From: Lachnospiraceae bacterium
GTDB lineage: Bacteria > Bacillota > Clostridia > Lachnospirales > Lachnospiraceae
Reading direction: 5' to 3'
Assembly: GCA_020860755.1 (NCBI GenBank)
Contig: JAJBTQ010000011.1
Span: 1 to 42,001 of the forward strand
Length of the DNA: 42,001 nucleotides
Below, in pieces: positions 6,739 to 15,680 of this stretch (the first letter of the stretch is position 1; every line of letters starts with the position of its first letter). A program made the position numbers and the translations under genes. The notes under the pieces are model-generated. The model saw only the letters and a list, made by a program, of their open reading frames with translations, was not told the DNA's origin and did no database searches.

Positions 6739-7341
6739 TTATTTTATCACCTGTTTGATCGCGGCCAAAAACTCGTCGTACTCTTCAAACGCAGGATACT
6801 CCGGATAGTCTTTCTTGATCTGCGGCGTTGTCCGGAACAAAAATCCGGCCTTGCTGATCTGTATCATGCCGAGATCATTAAAACTGTCCCCGGCGGCAAT
6901 GGTCTCAAACCCGATGGATTGAAGTGCCTTTACCGTGGTGTACTTTGACTTCTCACAGCGCATCTGATAGCCGGAGATAGAGCCGTCCGCAGCCACTTTA
7001 AGCGAATTGCAAAAGAGAGTCGGCCATCCGAGCTTTTTCATCAGCGGCGATGCGAACTGCTCGAACGTATCGCTGATGATGATCACCTGTGTGAGGGAGC
7101 GCAGCTCGTCTAAGAACTCTTTTGCTCCCGGCATAGGGTCTATCGTCGCGATGACCTTCTGGATCTCGTTAAGGCCCAGGCCGTGCTCATGTAAGATGTC
7201 AAGCCGGTACTGCATCAGCTTATCATAGTCCGGCTCATCCCGGGTGGTCTTTTTCAGCTCCGGGATGCCGCTGGCCTCCGCGAAGGCGATCCAGATCTCC
7301 GGTACCAATACTCCCTCTAAATCCAAACAAACTACATACAT
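6739..7341 (-). CDS. ThrH-like HAD phosphatase / phosphotransferase
   Basis: A 200-residue HAD-superfamily enzyme closely resembling Pseudomonas ThrH, which dephosphorylates phosphoserine and can pass the phosphate to homoserine. Visible motifs: CLDLEGVLVPEIWIAFAE with the nucleophile Asp (motif I; ThrH proteins have DLE where most HADs have DxD), IIISDTF (motif II), and AAGDSFNDLGM (motif III/IV). The role is probably serine/threonine metabolism. The start at 7341 is preferred to the upstream in-frame ATG at 7368 because GGGAGG is 8 bases before it and family members begin here. Last gene of the sfp-niaR-HAD run. Confidence 0.88.
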   Translation of the reverse strand: MYVVCLDLEGVLVPEIWIAFAEASGIPELKKTTRDEPDYDKLMQYRLDILHEHGLGLNEIQKVIATIDPMPGAKEFLDELRSLTQVIIISDTFEQFASPLMKKLGWPTLFCNSLKVAADGSISGYQMRCEKSKYTTVKALQSIGFETIAAGDSFNDLGMIQISKAGFLFRTTPQIKKDYPEYPAFEEYDEFLAAIKQVIK

Positions 7342-7427
7342 GATCTTATCCTCCCTTATGTGTAGCATGATATCACGCCGCGCTCTATGGCGCCACCTAC
7401 AGCAAACATCCGACCTCCAAACACACT

Positions 7428-7943
7428 TTACTCCCCGTACAAAAACCCCGCTTCGCGCAGAGCCGTGCAGGTCCTCTCAAAGGCTTCTTTAGTCGGACAG
7501 CTTAAAGTGTGCAGATGCACGCCGTCGGTCAACTCTGAAAGGGCATGCGCTCCCTCCTTTTTGGCCTTCTTTATAAATTGAGATACATCATAGCGCGAAT
7601 GCACCTGAAGCTCCCCCGTCAGCTGTCCGTAGACCGGGTGTTCCACGATGACATCCAGCACACTGCATCCGTAATCCACACAGATGTTGAGCTCCGACTC
7701 CATGTCGTCAGAGGTGTGGATACAAGCGACCCGCCGGATCTCGCCGTCCGGCCTGGCAGTCTGCAGCAGATATCCCCGCGGGGTCGCCGTGATCTCATTC
7801 CCGGCTGCCCGCAGGATAGCCACATCCCCTACAATGATCTGTCTGCTGACAGAAAACTCCTGCGCCAGCGCTGATGCGCTTAAAGGCTCCCGCCGGTTTT
7901 TTAACATATCCAAAATTTTTTCTCTCCGTGTTTCCGCTTTCAT
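7428..7943 (-). CDS. niaR: NiaR-type nicotinate-responsive repressor
   Basis: 171 residues: an HTH_11 winged helix at about 5-60 (ASALAQEFSVSRQIIVGDVAILRAAG) and a 3H domain at about 75-168 carrying the histidines for which it is named (near H76, H102, H115 and H143/H145). NiaR represses NAD salvage and niacin uptake genes when nicotinate is plentiful, with metal-dependent ligand binding. No NAD genes are in the window, so its regulon lies elsewhere. AAGGGGAAG precedes the ATG by 5 bases. It sits 27 bases behind the PPTase gene. Confidence 0.88.
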   Translation of the reverse strand: MKAETRREKILDMLKNRREPLSASALAQEFSVSRQIIVGDVAILRAAGNEITATPRGYLLQTARPDGEIRRVACIHTSDDMESELNICVDYGCSVLDVIVEHPVYGQLTGELQVHSRYDVSQFIKKAKKEGAHALSELTDGVHLHTLSCPTKEAFERTCTALREAGFLYGE

Positions 7944-7970
7944 CCCAACTTCCCCTTATTACAGGCTCCC

Positions 7971-8540
7971 TTAGTCAAAGGACGGGAGCTGCTCCAGACA
8001 GATCGCAGCCTCGTATGCACTTGTCAGAGCCATACAGTATCCCTCACGAAACAGGACCTCCTGCTGAAAGGCCGGCACGCCGTCGACCACGGAAAAATAA
8101 TCCAGCCCTTCCGTGAGCCCCTTCCCGGTATATTTTATATAGCTCTCTTTCATCGCCCAGATCCGGAAAAATTCCTCTGCGTCTTTGTCTTTTAGCCAGG
8201 CAATTTCAGACGGGTGGAAAAACCGCTTCGCAATCTTATCCGTCTCGCGATCCCTCACTTCCTGGAGATCTAAACCAACCTCACAGTCCCCCACGGCGCA
8301 GGCCCAGTATCCGCCGCTGTGCGTGATGGAAAAATATACGTCCGGCAGTTCTTGTACATAGGGCTTCCCGTGTTCTTCGTCGGTGCAGACCGTAAACGAT
8401 TCCTGATCCTCACTTAAGTACGCCTCTACCGCATGCTTTAGGAGATCATGACTTGCAAGATCGCTGTCATTGTCCCACCGGCAGTAGTAGATCATGATCT
8501 CGCGTTCACTTCTGTCGTATAAAAAATCCGGGCCTTCCAC
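7971..8540 (-). CDS. Sfp-type 4'-phosphopantetheinyl transferase
   Basis: Transfers phosphopantetheine from CoA to a Ser of carrier proteins, with Mg2+. Of 189 residues, VGLDLQEV (88-95, D91) and FFRIWAMKESYIKYTGKG (124-141; W128, K131, E132, K136) are the two family signatures. Sfp-type enzymes prime secondary-metabolism carriers, and the only carrier domain in this window is in the FAAL-ACP-reductase at 18.4 kb, a plausible client. The start is set at the GTG at 8540 because GAAGGA lies 6 bases upstream; the ATG at 8495 has a weaker site but is possible. First gene of the sfp-niaR-HAD run. Confidence 0.9.
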   Translation of the reverse strand: MEGPDFLYDRSEREIMIYYCRWDNDSDLASHDLLKHAVEAYLSEDQESFTVCTDEEHGKPYVQELPDVYFSITHSGGYWACAVGDCEVGLDLQEVRDRETDKIAKRFFHPSEIAWLKDKDAEEFFRIWAMKESYIKYTGKGLTEGLDYFSVVDGVPAFQQEVLFREGYCMALTSAYEAAICLEQLPSFD

Positions 8541-8610
8541 TATAAATCCTTCGCTTTCTAACAGACTGCTGTTGTATTTTTACACTTGTCATGTCATCTT
8601 TTCTATTTAT

Positions 8611-8638
8611 AGTATACCAAAGTTTTCCAACTTGTCAC
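8611..8638 (-). promoter_or_regulatory. Promoter of the sfp-niaR-HAD run
   Basis: GTGACA (8633-8638), 16 bases, TATACT (8611-8616) on the minus strand. It implies a leader of about 65 bases before the GTG start of the PPTase. Confidence 0.6.
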
Positions 8639-8676
8639 ACCCAAAAACTCTGCGAAAACCCAAAAGGACAAAAAGG

Positions 8677-8704
8677 TTGTAATTTTAAAAAAACTTATTA
8701 GAAT
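8677..8704 (+). promoter_or_regulatory. Promoter of the MFS exporter
   Basis: TTGTAA (8677-8682), 16 bases, TAGAAT (8699-8704), back to back with the divergent sfp promoter. Confidence 0.5.
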
Positions 8705-8740
8705 AAAAACATCAGGATAGACTTAGCGGAGATGATCATT

Positions 8741-10150
8741 ATGACTGCGGGTGTAAAAGTAGAAGGTCGTAATCGAACTTTAATATTAACCAATACTCTT
8801 ATCGCAACGTTTGCGGCGACCCTTTTAATGTCAGCATTAAACACGGCTCTGGCAGACGTGTGCAATGATATCGGGATCAGCGTCACAACGGGACAGTGGC
8901 TGATCAGCGGGGAAATACTGGCGATGGGCATCGTCATGCCGCTGACCGCATTTATGATGCGGCGGTTTTGCACCAGAAATCTCTATATCACCGCAATCAT
9001 CATATTTATGGCCGGTCTCGTCATGGCCATGCTCTCACAAAATTTTCCGGTGATGGTTGCGGGAAGGGTCATGCAGGGATGCGGCAACGGAATGCTCATG
9101 ACAATGGGGCAGGTGATCGTCCTGTCCATTTATCCCCCGGAGGAAAGAGGAGGCGCCATGGGCATGTACGGTCTGGCGATCGCTGTGGCTCCGTTGGTAG
9201 CGCCTACTTTGGGCGGCATCCTGGCGGACACGGCCGGATGGAGGTCCATCTTTTTTATGGATCTGGTCGTCATGGGCTTTTCTTTTGTCATGGCCTTATG
9301 TGTATTTAAAAATGTGCTGGATACGGAAAAGATTAAGGTGGACTTAAGCTCCTGCATCTTGAGCATTCTGGCCTTCGGAGGGATTACTCTGGGTGCCGGT
9401 TTTCTCTCAAATAACGGGGTCAGCCCCATCGTATGGATCGCATTTGTTATAGGTGCAGTCGGCATGGTAATCTTTGTGCGCCGGCAGGTCAGGCTTCCGA
9501 AGCCCTTTTTGGATATGCAGATCTTAAAACGCAGAAACTTTACGCTTGCCGTGATCGCGAGTATGCTGATCTATTGTGTCCTGCTGGGCTCAGGTGTTGT
9601 CATGCCTCTGTATGTGCAGAATGTTCTGGGCTACTCCGCGACGATCGCGGGCCTGGTGTTTCTGCCCGGTTCGCTTCTCATGGTTATCATGAGCCCATTC
9701 GCAGGAAGGTTTTATGACAAGCATGGGATCAGGGGAATGTTTGTGGTGGGCTCTGTCGGACTGGTCGTAAGTTTTATTCTACTGGCTACCATGACAGAGC
9801 ATTCTTCGCTCCTGCTTCCGATCCTCTATAACGTGATTCGTTTCGGCGCTGCCGGTCTGATACAGATGCAGGTAATCACGTGGAGTACGACACAGGTAGA
9901 GCCATCCCAGATAACGGATGCCTCCGCTCTTTTGCAGGCGCTCCGGACCATTGCAGGTTCTGTCGGATCAGCGGTGTTTGTCGGAATCATGAGCACGGTT
10001 TCCGCTAACTCCGCAGCCACCTATGGGGACCGGGCCGCAGCGCATGGTGTCTCCGCAGCGTTTATCGGAACAGCGATCTGTTCCGCCGCCATATTGATCA
10101 TCGCGATCATTGTGGCAATAGAGAAACCCGTATCAAATGAGCCTGCCTGA
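8741..10150 (+). CDS. MFS drug-exporter-like transporter (DHA2/EmrB type)
   Basis: 469 residues with about 14 predicted membrane helices. The family drug:H+ antiporter features are visible: GRVMQGCGNGMLM and the proline/glycine-rich helix-5 antiporter motif (GLAIAVAPLVAPTLGGILAD). It probably exports drugs or other amphiphilic compounds in exchange for protons. An in-frame ATG at 8732 lacks a spaced ribosome site, whereas GGAG ends 9 bases before the ATG at 8741, so I prefer the latter. Monocistronic, ended by a shared bidirectional terminator. No regulator of the TetR or MarR type is adjacent; substrate unknown. Confidence 0.9.
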   Translation: MTAGVKVEGRNRTLILTNTLIATFAATLLMSALNTALADVCNDIGISVTTGQWLISGEILAMGIVMPLTAFMMRRFCTRNLYITAIIIFMAGLVMAMLSQNFPVMVAGRVMQGCGNGMLMTMGQVIVLSIYPPEERGGAMGMYGLAIAVAPLVAPTLGGILADTAGWRSIFFMDLVVMGFSFVMALCVFKNVLDTEKIKVDLSSCILSILAFGGITLGAGFLSNNGVSPIVWIAFVIGAVGMVIFVRRQVRLPKPFLDMQILKRRNFTLAVIASMLIYCVLLGSGVVMPLYVQNVLGYSATIAGLVFLPGSLLMVIMSPFAGRFYDKHGIRGMFVVGSVGLVVSFILLATMTEHSSLLLPILYNVIRFGAAGLIQMQVITWSTTQVEPSQITDASALLQALRTIAGSVGSAVFVGIMSTVSANSAATYGDRAAAHGVSAAFIGTAICSAAILIIAIIVAIEKPVSNEPA

Positions 10151-10181
10151 TATATAGATAAGATATTTTTCGACAGCAAAA

Positions 10182-10226
10182 AACCGGCTCCGCCCGATCG
10201 GGCAGTGCCGGTTCCATTTTTCTTTC
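10182..10226. terminator. Bidirectional terminator, MFS / NlpC genes
   Basis: AACCGGC (10182-10188) pairs with GCCGGTT (10207-10213), with an inner GCCCGATCGGGC palindrome. T-rich tracts flank it in both directions (TTTTTCTTT on plus, TTTTTTG on minus), serving the two convergent genes. Confidence 0.85.
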
Positions 10227-10236
10227 TGTTTTCGGA

Positions 10237-11430
10237 TCAGGTAAAGATCCGGCGCACGGCAAGGATGCTCTTGTAGTATGCGGAAGAGTACTTGATGCCT
10301 CCCGCAGGGTACGGTGCGGAATTGGACGCATTCACAATCGTGCCGTCACCGACATAGATACCTACATGTCCGCTGTAGCAAACGATATCGCCGGGCATCA
10401 TGCTCGAAACGGAAACGCCCGTCCCGACATAGCGCAGGCTTTCGGAGCTGTGCGGAAGGGATACGCCAAAGTGCGCATACACCTGCATCACAAATCCCGA
10501 ACAGTCACAGCCGTTTGTCAGACTCTCGCCGCCCCATACATACGGATTGCCGATAAACTGACATGCATAGTCCACGACCGAACCACCGGTGGAACTGTAG
10601 GAGACATTGCTGCTTCCCGCATCCACATAGGCCACGCTGCTCGAACCGGAGCTGCCGCCCGATTCACCGGATTCCGACTCCTCTGCGGCTGCCGCCGCTG
10701 CTGCCGCCTGAGCCGCCTGCATTTCGGCGATCGCGTCGTTCATCTCGGAGATCGTCTCCCGATACTCAGCTGCCATGGACTCCGCCTCGGCCAGCTTTGC
10801 ATCGAAGTCTTCCATCTCGCTGCTCTTTTGCTCCTTCTCTTCCTCCAGCCGTTCTTGCTGACGTTCCAGAGTAATCTCGAGCTCTTCTAAATCCGCCTCT
10901 TCCACAGCGACTTCATCCGCGAGGTCGTTGACTTGCTGACTCGTCTCCTGATACTCGGTTAAGAGTGTCCGGTCAAAGTTATATACATTTGAAAATGTCT
11001 CAAGCTTATTCAAAACCTGAGCAAAACTGTCTGCCTCTAACAGTGCGGTAAGGAAAGAACTGTCACCATTCTCATACATGTAACGGATCCTTTCCTTCAT
11101 GGAGTTGAGCTGCTCCTCCTCCGTCGCCTGAGCCTCTGCCAGATCCGTCTGTACCTGTGCCAGCTCAACCGTCTTCCTTTCGATATCATCCTTCGTCGTA
11201 TCGATGTCAACAAGGACTTCTACCAGCTCCGCATCCAGCTCATCGATCTGAGACTGCAGCTCCGCCTGCTCAGCCTCGATGCTTGTAATCTGAGCATTCA
11301 CAGACTCCAGACTGCTCTCAGCCTCCTGCTTTTTGCTCTCGGCGTCGGAGATAGTAGTGGCACCTGCCACCTGTGTGCTTCCGACAGCCATCGCCGCGAT
11401 AAGACCGAATGCGACTATTTTTTTCTTCAT
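10237..11430 (-). CDS. Secreted coiled-coil NlpC/P60 peptidoglycan hydrolase
   Basis: 397 residues. A Sec signal peptide (MKKKIVAFGLIAAMAVGSTQVAGA, cleavage near 24) is followed by a long coiled coil (about 30-245) with a PcsB/CwlO-like segment RIRYMYENGDSSFLTALLEADSFAQVLNKLETF. An Ala run and a Ser/Gly linker (about 240-285) lead to an NlpC/P60 endopeptidase domain (285-397) with catalytic C310 (DCSGF), H355 (GHVGIYVG) and N367. Such proteins cleave stem peptides during growth or septation, and the coiled coil commonly docks on FtsEX for activation. It has its own promoter and an AGGAGAG ribosome site. Confidence 0.94.
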   Translation of the reverse strand: MKKKIVAFGLIAAMAVGSTQVAGATTISDAESKKQEAESSLESVNAQITSIEAEQAELQSQIDELDAELVEVLVDIDTTKDDIERKTVELAQVQTDLAEAQATEEEQLNSMKERIRYMYENGDSSFLTALLEADSFAQVLNKLETFSNVYNFDRTLLTEYQETSQQVNDLADEVAVEEADLEELEITLERQQERLEEEKEQKSSEMEDFDAKLAEAESMAAEYRETISEMNDAIAEMQAAQAAAAAAAAEESESGESGGSSGSSSVAYVDAGSSNVSYSSTGGSVVDYACQFIGNPYVWGGESLTNGCDCSGFVMQVYAHFGVSLPHSSESLRYVGTGVSVSSMMPGDIVCYSGHVGIYVGDGTIVNASNSAPYPAGGIKYSSAYYKSILAVRRIFT

Positions 11431-11521
11431 AATTTCCTACTCTCCTGTTGCGAAGTTTAGCAAAAAACGAATTATTTTAAAAACAAGGCGAACAACACAT
11501 TGTGTCCTCCGCTCTGGAGAC

Positions 11522-11550
11522 AGTATACCACAACCCGATCCTGATTTCAA
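11522..11550 (-). promoter_or_regulatory. Promoter of the NlpC/P60 gene
   Basis: TTGAAA (11545-11550), 17 bases, TATACT (11522-11527) on the minus strand, with a TGG extension before the -10. The leader is about 85 bases and contains an ACACAATGTGT palindrome. Confidence 0.75.
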
Positions 11551-11683
11551 TATTGGGGGGTGTTTTTCGGGAACATTAAATAATTATATGTAACAGATTT
11601 GTATCATTGTGTACAAAATGCACGGACTAAATTTGTTTACTTTTTTCGAATTAAGCAATCTGCCGTTTTTCCTGTAAAACCCC

Positions 11684-11712
11684 TTGAAAAATTCAGGATT
11701 CTCTCGTATGAT
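11684..11712 (+). promoter_or_regulatory. Promoter of plsC
   Basis: TTGAAA (11684-11689), 17 bases, TATGAT (11707-11712). Because transcription starts near 11719, any upstream in-frame start for plsC is ruled out. Confidence 0.75.
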
Positions 11713-11794
11713 AGGAAAAAATATCTTAGTTAAGTACCCGAACTATTGTGGAAAAGCGAGCTGCCCGGCAGTTTCGCGCAGGGAGGAAGTATCC

Positions 11795-12583
11795 ATGCGG
11801 ATCATTGGCGGGTTTTTTCAAACCATCGTCGGTTTTTCCTATGCCGTTTTATATCTGGTCTTCAGCTTTCCGGTTCTGGCCGTCATGTATTTCCGTATGA
11901 AAAACAGGGACCGCTACCGGGAGGACATCCGCAATCTGCGCATGGTACAGTGGGGATTCCGCTGTGTCAACGCGATCTGCGGTTTAAAGATCACGGTCAT
12001 CGGCTTTGACAATATACCCAAAGACCGTCCCGTGCTGTATGTGGCAAACCACAACAGCTACTTTGACATCATCATCTCGTACTCCCTCTGTGAAGACCGG
12101 ACCGGCTACATTGCCAAGGCAGGAATTGAGAAGGTCCCGAGCTTAAATATCTGGATGCGGAGGCTCTACTGTCTGTTTATCCAGCGCGACGATATGAGGC
12201 AGAGCATGCGGGTCATCCAGCAGGCGATCGACTATATTAATCAGGGGATCTCTATCGCCATCTTCCCGGAAGGAACGAGGGGAAAGTCAGAGGAGATGCT
12301 CCCGTTTAAGCCGGCCAGCTTCCGGATCGCGGAAAAGACCAACTGTCCGGTCATTCCGCTCGCCATCTCCAACACGCGCCACATTCTGGGCGACCACTGG
12401 CCGTGTGTGACGCGCACACACGTCATCCTAGAGTACGGCGAGCCGATCTACCCGGACCAGCTTCCCAAGGAAGAAAGAAAGCACCTCAGCCGGATCGCGC
12501 AGGACAGGATCCGGGAGATGCTTGATAAGAACAAAGATCAGCCGATCTATGTCAGACAGATGAAATCGGAAGGGCTCTTATGA
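11795..12583 (+). CDS. plsC: 1-acyl-sn-glycerol-3-phosphate acyltransferase
   Basis: 262 residues; adds the second acyl chain to lysophosphatidic acid at the membrane, making phosphatidic acid. One N-terminal membrane helix (about 5-35, GFFQTIVGFSYAVLYLVFSF) precedes the catalytic motif NHNSYFD (H86-x4-D91) and the phosphate-binding FPEGTR (157-162). Start at 11795: GGGAGG lies 8 bases upstream, and the promoter excludes the longer frame opening at 11684. The 3' end overlaps the convergent murF gene by 6 bases. No other lipid gene is contiguous. Confidence 0.93.
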   Translation: MRIIGGFFQTIVGFSYAVLYLVFSFPVLAVMYFRMKNRDRYREDIRNLRMVQWGFRCVNAICGLKITVIGFDNIPKDRPVLYVANHNSYFDIIISYSLCEDRTGYIAKAGIEKVPSLNIWMRRLYCLFIQRDDMRQSMRVIQQAIDYINQGISIAIFPEGTRGKSEEMLPFKPASFRIAEKTNCPVIPLAISNTRHILGDHWPCVTRTHVILEYGEPIYPDQLPKEERKHLSRIAQDRIREMLDKNKDQPIYVRQMKSEGLL

Positions 12584-13984
12584 GAGCTTTTTGAGTTCAT
12601 CCACAATATCAGAAAATTCCATAGAGTGGGATGCCTTCACCAGAACGGTATCCCCTTTTTTTATGTCTGAGAGCAGCTCAGATATGAGCGCCTCTTTCGT
12701 TTCGCAATACCGGGTGTCACAGCCGGCAGCCGCCGCTTCGTCCGCGAGCTCTTTTGCAAGCTCTCCGCTGCAGTACAGCCGGTCAATGCCGCTTTCGGCG
12801 GCGTAGGCTCCCACCTCCCGGTGAAGCGCACGCTCGTTATCACCGAGTTCTAACATATCACCGAGAACGGCGATCCGCCTGCCGTTTGCTTTTGAGAGGA
12901 CATCTAAAGAAGCGCGCATGGCGTTCGGGCTGGCATTGTAACAGTCATCGATGATCACGATGCCGCCCGCCTCGATCACGTTCGCCCTTCCGGAGAGTGT
13001 CTTCGCAGCGGCGATACCCGCGCAGATCTCGGCGTAGGTCAGGCCTAGCACATCGCCCACACAGGCCGCGGCGCACGCATTGTAGATGTTGTGGACACCG
13101 GGGATCGGTTCTTTGATCGCGCAGTCTTCGTCCGGAAAGTGCAGCACAGCCTCCATCCCCGCAAGGCCGAGGTTTTCAATGGAATCGGCCGTGACAAAAT
13201 AAGCGTCTCTTTCAGAAACAGAAGAGTCCGGCTTTGCCGTCCCGTCAAATACAAAATACCGGATCGGGCGGATACCGTTTACCTCATCTATGGCGGCAAG
13301 CTTCTCATCATTCCCGTTTAAGATGATGACCCCGTCCTCTCCCAGATAGTCAAATATCTCCGACTTGGCGCGCAGCACGCCGTCTAAGTCGATCAGATTC
13401 TCCAAATGACACGGACCGATGTTTGTCATCACACAGATGTCGGGACGTGCCATTTTCGCCAATCGGTGCATCTCTCCGAAATCCGAGATCCCCATCTCCA
13501 CGACAGCCGCCTCGTGCTCCGGACGGATACGAAGAAGCGTCAGCGGGAGACCGATCTCATTATTAAAATTCCCCTCGGTCTTTAACACACAGTACTTCTG
13601 CTCTAAAACTGCCGCGATCATTTCTTTCGTGCTCGTCTTTCCGACGCTGCCGGCAATGCCGATAACCGGCAGGTCCAGAGTTAAGCGGTAATACTCCGCG
13701 ATGTCTTTTAACGCCTGCAGGCAGGATCCCACCAAAATATAGGGGCCTGCCGGATCCTTCAAAACCTCCTCCGAAAGCGCGGCCGCCGCGCCTTGTTCAA
13801 ACACATCCGGGATAAACGTATGCCCGTCGACACGCTCCCCGCGAATCGCGATATAGAGATTGCCGGCCTCCACTTTGCGGCTGTCCGTCACGACTCCCGT
13901 GACCTCCATTTTCCGGAGACGGTCCTCCCCGTAGTATGTGCCGCCGCACGCTGCGGCGATCTGTTCAAGAGACATCTTTTTCAT
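12578..13984 (-). CDS. murF: UDP-MurNAc-tripeptide:D-Ala-D-Ala ligase
   Basis: 468 residues; joins D-Ala-D-Ala to the UDP-MurNAc-tripeptide with ATP, the last cytoplasmic step of the stem peptide. Mur ligase N-terminal domain to about 100, central ATPase domain with P-loop GIAGSVGKTSTKE (109-121; K116), and C-terminal domain from about 320 (GIVIIDDCYNASPNAMRASLDVL). It starts 9 bases after ddl, so the dipeptide-making and dipeptide-using enzymes are co-translated. Confidence 0.96.
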   Translation of the reverse strand: MKKMSLEQIAAACGGTYYGEDRLRKMEVTGVVTDSRKVEAGNLYIAIRGERVDGHTFIPDVFEQGAAAALSEEVLKDPAGPYILVGSCLQALKDIAEYYRLTLDLPVIGIAGSVGKTSTKEMIAAVLEQKYCVLKTEGNFNNEIGLPLTLLRIRPEHEAAVVEMGISDFGEMHRLAKMARPDICVMTNIGPCHLENLIDLDGVLRAKSEIFDYLGEDGVIILNGNDEKLAAIDEVNGIRPIRYFVFDGTAKPDSSVSERDAYFVTADSIENLGLAGMEAVLHFPDEDCAIKEPIPGVHNIYNACAAACVGDVLGLTYAEICAGIAAAKTLSGRANVIEAGGIVIIDDCYNASPNAMRASLDVLSKANGRRIAVLGDMLELGDNERALHREVGAYAAESGIDRLYCSGELAKELADEAAAAGCDTRYCETKEALISELLSDIKKGDTVLVKASHSMEFSDIVDELKKLS

Positions 13985-13993
13985 GGCTTCTTT

Positions 13994-15097
13994 TTAATCC
14001 TCATATTTCTCCAGCGAGATCCGCACCAGTTCCTCACAGAGCGTCTCGAAATCCATCCCGTCCACGGCCGCCTCCTGCGGGAGCAGACTGGTCGGTGTCA
14101 TGCCGGGCAGCGTGTTGGCCTCCAGACAGAAGATCCGTCCATTCTCATCGAGCAGAAAGTCCATCCGGGAATAAGTCGTAAGGCACAGCACCTCACAGAC
14201 TGAGAGGGAGATCTGCTGCATCTTAAGCGTCGTCTCCTCCGGAAGGTCAGCGGGGCAGGTCTCCACGGTGCTTCCCGCCTTGTATTTGTTCTGATAATCG
14301 TAAAAGCCCTCCACCGGCGCGATCTCGATGACCGGAAGCGCCTTGTGGCCGATCACGCCGACTGAAAATTCCCGTCCTTCGATAAAGTCCTCAACGATGA
14401 CCTCATCCTCATACCGAAACGCCTCCGCCAGCGCGGCCTCATACTCCTCATCGGTGAGCACGATCGACACGCCGATGCTTGAGCCGCCGCAGCAGGGCTT
14501 TACCACACTCGGGAGCGAAAGTCCCGTCTCGGCCAGAGTCTTTTGCTCCTCCCGTTTCATACAGATGCCATGCGGGGTCGGGATGCCGGCGGCCTCAAAG
14601 AGCGTCTTGGAGATCCCCTTGTCCATGGCGAGCGCGCTGCTCAAGTATCCGGTGCCCGTATAGCGGATGCCGTACAGGTCAAATGCGGCCTGAACCTTTC
14701 CGTTCTCGCCGTTTTCCCCGTGCAGACCGAGAAACACGATGTCCGCCGCCTGACAGATCCGAATCACGTTCGGCCCGAAAAAACAGTCAGGGGAATCTCC
14801 CCGCATCGCTTTCACTTTCGCAAGATCCGGCGCCTCGCCCGGAATGTCGGTATCCGTTCCGATCAGATCAAAAACGCCGCTGTCCGGATTCGCACACTCT
14901 CCCGAAAAAAGGGCTGCGGGATCTAAGCCGGCCGCTGCACCCGCGCCGTCTTGTTCGTTTTTCTCATATCCGAGAAATGCATCCAGAAGGACCACACTGT
15001 GTCCGCGCCTGGCAAGCGCCCGGCTCACCATCCTTCCCGATGTCAGCGAGACATCCCGTTCTGTGCTGAGTCCTCCGGCTAAAACTACGATATTCAT
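13994..15097 (-). CDS. ddl: D-alanine--D-alanine ligase
   Basis: 367-residue ATP-grasp enzyme. N-terminal motif VVLAGGLSTERDVSLTSG; IVFLGLHGENGENGKVQA; ATP-grasp loop KPCCGGSSIGVSIV; Mg2+ residues near FCLEANTLPGMT. The omega-loop reads YDYQNKY: a Tyr here favours D-Ala-D-Ala over the D-lactate or D-Ser products of vancomycin-type ligases. An insertion at about 45-90 makes it longer than the roughly 306-residue E. coli DdlB. AGGAGAAG lies 7 bases before the ATG. Upstream of murF with a 9-base gap. Confidence 0.95.
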   Translation of the reverse strand: MNIVVLAGGLSTERDVSLTSGRMVSRALARRGHSVVLLDAFLGYEKNEQDGAGAAAGLDPAALFSGECANPDSGVFDLIGTDTDIPGEAPDLAKVKAMRGDSPDCFFGPNVIRICQAADIVFLGLHGENGENGKVQAAFDLYGIRYTGTGYLSSALAMDKGISKTLFEAAGIPTPHGICMKREEQKTLAETGLSLPSVVKPCCGGSSIGVSIVLTDEEYEAALAEAFRYEDEVIVEDFIEGREFSVGVIGHKALPVIEIAPVEGFYDYQNKYKAGSTVETCPADLPEETTLKMQQISLSVCEVLCLTTYSRMDFLLDENGRIFCLEANTLPGMTPTSLLPQEAAVDGMDFETLCEELVRISLEKYED

Positions 15098-15176
15098 AAC
15101 ACTGCTTCTCCTGCATATTAGTATTTTTAGTGTAACTCATTTTTCTGATTTTGTGTAGGCACAAAGAAAACGCCTT

Positions 15177-15641
15177 TCAATATACACACACATCGATCCA
15201 GCCTTGCGATCCGGAATACTTCTCCAGCTCCTCTAAGTTAAGACCGATCGCGCTGTTGTCGCTCCCTGCCGCCGGATAGACAAGATCAAAGCGCTTAAGC
15301 GAGTCATCTAAGTACACCTCCACCCCGTCGTTTACGGCAAACGGGCACACCCCTCCGGGCGCGTGTCCAATCCACCCTTCGACCTCGTCAAACGGGATCA
15401 TCTTCGCTTTTTTCTGAAACTGCGCCTTGTATTTTTTGTTGTCCACTCTGGCGTCTCCGGCCGTCACGATGAGAACCGGTTTTTCGCCCTGCAAAAAGGA
15501 CATAGTCTTTGCGATCCTGCACGGCTCACAGCCCACAGCCTGCGCTGCCAGCTCTACTGTGGCGCTGGATTGCGGCATCTCCATGATGCGGTCTTCCATG
15601 CCGAATTCGGAAAAATACGCTTTTACTTTATCAATTGCCAT
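15177..15641 (-). CDS. YbaK/EbsC-family aminoacyl-tRNA deacylase
   Basis: 154 residues of the YbaK/ProX editing fold, which hydrolyses mischarged aminoacyl-tRNAs (for example Cys-tRNA-Pro or Ala-tRNA-Pro) in trans. Diagnostic segments are RIAKTMSF (substrate Lys), AGDARVDNKKYKAQF and HAPGGVCPFA. Specificity cannot be told from sequence. GGAGGG lies 8 bases before the ATG. It follows the MetH-like gene by 39 bases and precedes ddl by 79 bases, without a terminator, so a four-gene transcript is likely. Confidence 0.88.
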   Translation of the reverse strand: MAIDKVKAYFSEFGMEDRIMEMPQSSATVELAAQAVGCEPCRIAKTMSFLQGEKPVLIVTAGDARVDNKKYKAQFQKKAKMIPFDEVEGWIGHAPGGVCPFAVNDGVEVYLDDSLKRFDLVYPAAGSDNSAIGLNLEELEKYSGSQGWIDVCVY

Positions 15642-15680
15642 ACCTCCGTCCCTCCGGATACTTCCTCTTTTTTTATCCTG

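Larger units (their letters stand above)
11431..11794. other. Divergent intergenic region, 364 bases
   Basis: Holds the minus-strand promoter of the NlpC/P60 gene and the plus-strand promoter of plsC. AT-rich, with no coding frame I can support and no recognisable riboswitch. Confidence 0.6.

Noticed and set aside
13994-15097. Vancomycin-type D-Ala-D-Lac or D-Ala-D-Ser ligase
   Set aside because: The omega-loop Tyr (YDYQNKY) and the murF partner point to an ordinary D-Ala-D-Ala ligase, and no vanHX-type genes are near.
15150-15165. TTTGTG/CACAAA hairpin as terminator between ybaK and ddl
   Set aside because: Only six pairs and no U tract on the minus strand; read-through into ddl is more likely.
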